DNA of 64,000 bases from an uncultured Desulfovibrio sp. (GTDB lineage Bacteria; Desulfobacterota; Desulfovibrionia; Desulfovibrionales; Desulfovibrionaceae): positions 1 through 64,000 of the forward strand of contig CAKTDV010000005.1 in the NCBI GenBank assembly GCA_934546745.1, written 5' to 3'. A program made the translations under genes and the position numbers. Under the pieces are notes generated by a model, which had not been told where the DNA came from, ran no database searches, and saw only the letters and a list, made by a program, of their open reading frames with translations. Below are positions 60,959 to 64,000 of the stretch, one piece after another (position 1 is the first letter of the stretch; each line of letters begins with the position of its first letter).

Positions 60959-61696
60959 ATGAACATCGTCCACCGTACTCTTTCACTTGCGCTGGCCCTT
61001 GCGGCCTGCTGCGCCGCCCTGCCCGGTTGCGCCAGCCGGGACGATACCAGCCGGAATCTGGAGCTCGGCGGCGACATGACCATGCCTCTGGGCGTCAACA
61101 TCAATCAGTTCGTGCGGCGGCAGCCGCCCGCCATCTACGTCAAACCCCTGCAACGCCCCTCCTCGCGCCCCACGGCGCTTTTCGTGCCCCTGCGCATGGT
61201 GCAGCAGATGAACCAGCCCACGGCCTTCACCGATCAGGTCTCCCGCCAGATCTGGAACATCTGGCTCTCGCAGGGCACGTTCCAGCAACTGGAATATGAG
61301 CCCGCCGCCGGGCCGTACCACCCCAAACGCGCCATCGCGCTGGCGCGGCAACGCGGCATGCCCTACGTTGTGGGCGGCTACATCAATCACTATATCGACG
61401 GCGGCGACGGCGGTGAAAGCGCCGTCTCGCTGGCGCTGGAAATCTATGATGTCAAGAGCGGCCTCCTGCTCTGGAGTCTGGCGCAGGGCGGCACCATGCA
61501 GCCGCGTCAGAGCCATGACTTCTATCTCTTCAAGGTCAAGGAGCGCTTCCACGGCGATCCCGCCGGGCTTATTGTGCGCAGCCTCGCATGGGACATGGGG
61601 CGGGAACTCATGGGATGGGTCAGCCCCGCCGCCGGACGCGCCATGAAGAAAAGCGCCTCTCCGCTCGGAGGCTCACTCGGAGGATCGGCTTTCTGA
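60959..61696 (+). CDS. Uncharacterised outer-membrane-type lipoprotein
   Basis: This 245-residue precursor has a lipoprotein signal MNIVHRTLSLALALAACCAA followed by the lipobox LPGC. The mature domain (QPPAIYVKPLQRPSSRPTALFVPLRMVQQM, WNIWLSQGTFQQLEYE, YVVGGYINHYIDGGDGGESAVSLALEIYDVKSGLLLWSL) resembles periplasmic-facing lipoproteins with a GNA1162/CsgG-like alpha-beta repeat. That likeness is only by pattern. It is the first gene of a three-gene unit: its stop overlaps the histidine kinase start (TGATG). It may be a sensory partner or an unrelated co-transcribed envelope protein. Confidence 0.7.
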   Translation: MNIVHRTLSLALALAACCAALPGCASRDDTSRNLELGGDMTMPLGVNINQFVRRQPPAIYVKPLQRPSSRPTALFVPLRMVQQMNQPTAFTDQVSRQIWNIWLSQGTFQQLEYEPAAGPYHPKRAIALARQRGMPYVVGGYINHYIDGGDGGESAVSLALEIYDVKSGLLLWSLAQGGTMQPRQSHDFYLFKVKERFHGDPAGLIVRSLAWDMGRELMGWVSPAAGRAMKKSASPLGGSLGGSAF

Positions 61697-62774
61697 TGCC
61701 GCTTCGTCCCGCCCCGCCGCCGGGATCGCGCCGCCCCTGGCCGCCGCCGGTGGAAACGGGTATCCCGCTCTGCTGCGCGGGCCTGCTTCTCTGTCCGCTG
61801 GCGGGCCTTGCCGCGGGATCTCCGGAAAGCGGCCTCTGGCGCATTCTCTGCGGGGTGGAACTGCTTCTGGGCCTCTGCCTGACACTCCTGCTCTGGTTCG
61901 GTGTCTTCCGGCCTCTGCGCATTCTGCTGGCGGAACTGCAACGCGAGGAACGCGCCCCGGACGGACGGGCCGCACCCCGTGGGATCGCGCCCTGCATCGC
62001 GCCGCTCATGCGCCGCGCCCGCAACCTGCGCGACACGGCCGAACGCGCCCGCCTCGCCATGGAGGAACGCCAGGAAAACCTGCGCCACACCGAAAAGCTG
62101 GCCCTTGTGGGCAAGCTGGCCGCCGGGGTGGCGCATTCCATCCGCAATCCGCTCACCGGAGTGAAATTACGCCTTTTCGCGCTGACGCGCGGCCTCGATC
62201 TGGACGGAAAGCAGCGGGAGGACGTGACCGCCATCAACGACGCCCTGCGGCATATGGAAGGCATCATCGCCAATTTTCTGGAATTTTCACGCCGCCCCCG
62301 CCTTGAGAAGCGCCGCGTCAACATCGCCGATGTCATCGACGGCACCGTCAGCCTGCTGGGGCCGCGCCTCTCCTCCTATAATGTGGCACTGGCCCGGCAG
62401 CGCGACGGCCAGCTCCCGCCTGTCGATGCCGATCCGGAACAGCTGCGCGAAGCCTTTGCCAATCTCATTCTCAACGCCTGCGAAGCCGCAGGACCCGGCG
62501 GCGATGTCCGCATTGTCGAGGAAAAGGGCCGGCTGGCCCCGCTCGGCCCCGTGGTGGTGGTTCGCGTGGAGGACTCCGGCCCCGGCGTGCCCGAGGATCT
62601 GCGCGACATCGTCTTTCAGCCCTTCATGAGTACCAAGCAGGAAGGCACGGGACTCGGCCTGCCCATTGCCCGCCGTATTTTCGAGGATCACGGCGGCTGG
62701 CTGCATCTGCACAGCGCGCCGGGCAGGGGGGCCAGCTTCGCCGCCGTCCTTCCAGCCCGCAAGGACAACGGCCT

Positions 62775-62787
<13 letters not shown>
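61696..62787 (+). CDS. Membrane sensor histidine kinase
   Basis: This 363-residue kinase has two N-terminal membrane spans (about 23-42 and 47-68) with almost no periplasmic loop and a short linker. The HisKA dimerisation domain has GVAHSIRNPLTGVKLRL (phospho-acceptor His). HATPase_c motifs follow: N-box ILNACEAA, VEDSGPGVPEDL, F-box FQPFMSTKQEGTGLGLPIARRIFEDHGG. The small input region suggests sensing in or near the membrane or through partners such as the co-transcribed lipoprotein. It overlaps the regulator gene by 13 bases, so they form a two-component pair. Confidence 0.92.

Positions 62788-64000
<1,213 letters not shown>

Overview
The window is high-GC, densely packed bacterial DNA. Several signs point to the Desulfovibrionaceae (Desulfobacterota): the siroheme/heme gene order, a flagellar sigma-28 promoter in front of a YjfB-like gene, a CcsA/HemX-type protein next to hemA, a sigma-54 regulator, and Fur-like sites of the form recalled for Desulfovibrio. 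That placement is an inference from gene content; no rRNA is present. About 45 protein genes are supported. No tRNA, rRNA, CRISPR array, insertion sequence or prophage was recognised.

Layout. 1-10.2 kb is housekeeping: fba and gap, surE, an HD/OB-fold nuclease, tmk, a histone-deacetylase-like amidohydrolase, a CgeB-like glycosyltransferase, rlmE, yebC and ruvC. 10.2-15.9 kb is a leftward cell-surface operon: O-antigen ligase, GNAT acetyltransferase and two paralogous multi-pass membrane proteins. 16-19.3 kb holds a NYN-domain protein and a polar amino acid ABC transporter.

19.6-45.97 kb is the centrepiece: one long rightward operon for a yersiniabactin-like but clearly different metallophore. 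It starts at a sigma-70-type promoter overlapped by a Fur-box-like dyad (19635-19663) and ends at a strong terminator (45929-45965). The order is crotonyl-CoA carboxylase/reductase, an outer-membrane barrel, type II thioesterase, aryl-acid AMP ligase, NRPS (ArCP-Cy-A-PCP-Cy-A-PCP), PKS (KS-AT-KR-ACP), NRPS (Cy-A-MT-PCP-TE), LolA-like protein, MMPL/RND exporter and a phosphopantetheinyl transferase. The assembly logic matches aryl acid-Cys-Cys-malonate-Cys. However, HMWP1 is split in two, each Cys module has its own Cys-coded adenylation domain, and the PKS has no methyltransferase. A carboxylating reductase heads the operon and the AT carries an AGH motif, so an ethylmalonyl-type extender is predicted in place of yersiniabactin's gem-dimethylated malonate. 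The barrel, LolA-like protein and MMPL pump inside the operon look like a dedicated export route. No salicylate synthase, thiazoline reductase or TonB receptor is in the window.

46-53.7 kb holds a small orphan gene, a RelBE/StbDE toxin-antitoxin pair, cysE coupled to a 41-residue putative lipoprotein, a sigma-28-driven YjfB-like gene, an orphan RND adaptor, an NhaD-type antiporter followed by a 54-nt near-perfect palindrome, and cstA behind another Fur-like palindrome. 54-57.2 kb is the precorrin-2 dehydrogenase, CcsA/HemX-like and hemA operon plus a small conserved protein. 57.2-64 kb carries tilS, a FabZ-like hotdog protein, a DUF3298 protein, a zinc-ribbon/Yip1 membrane protein, and a lipoprotein, histidine kinase and NtrC-type regulator operon cut by the window end.
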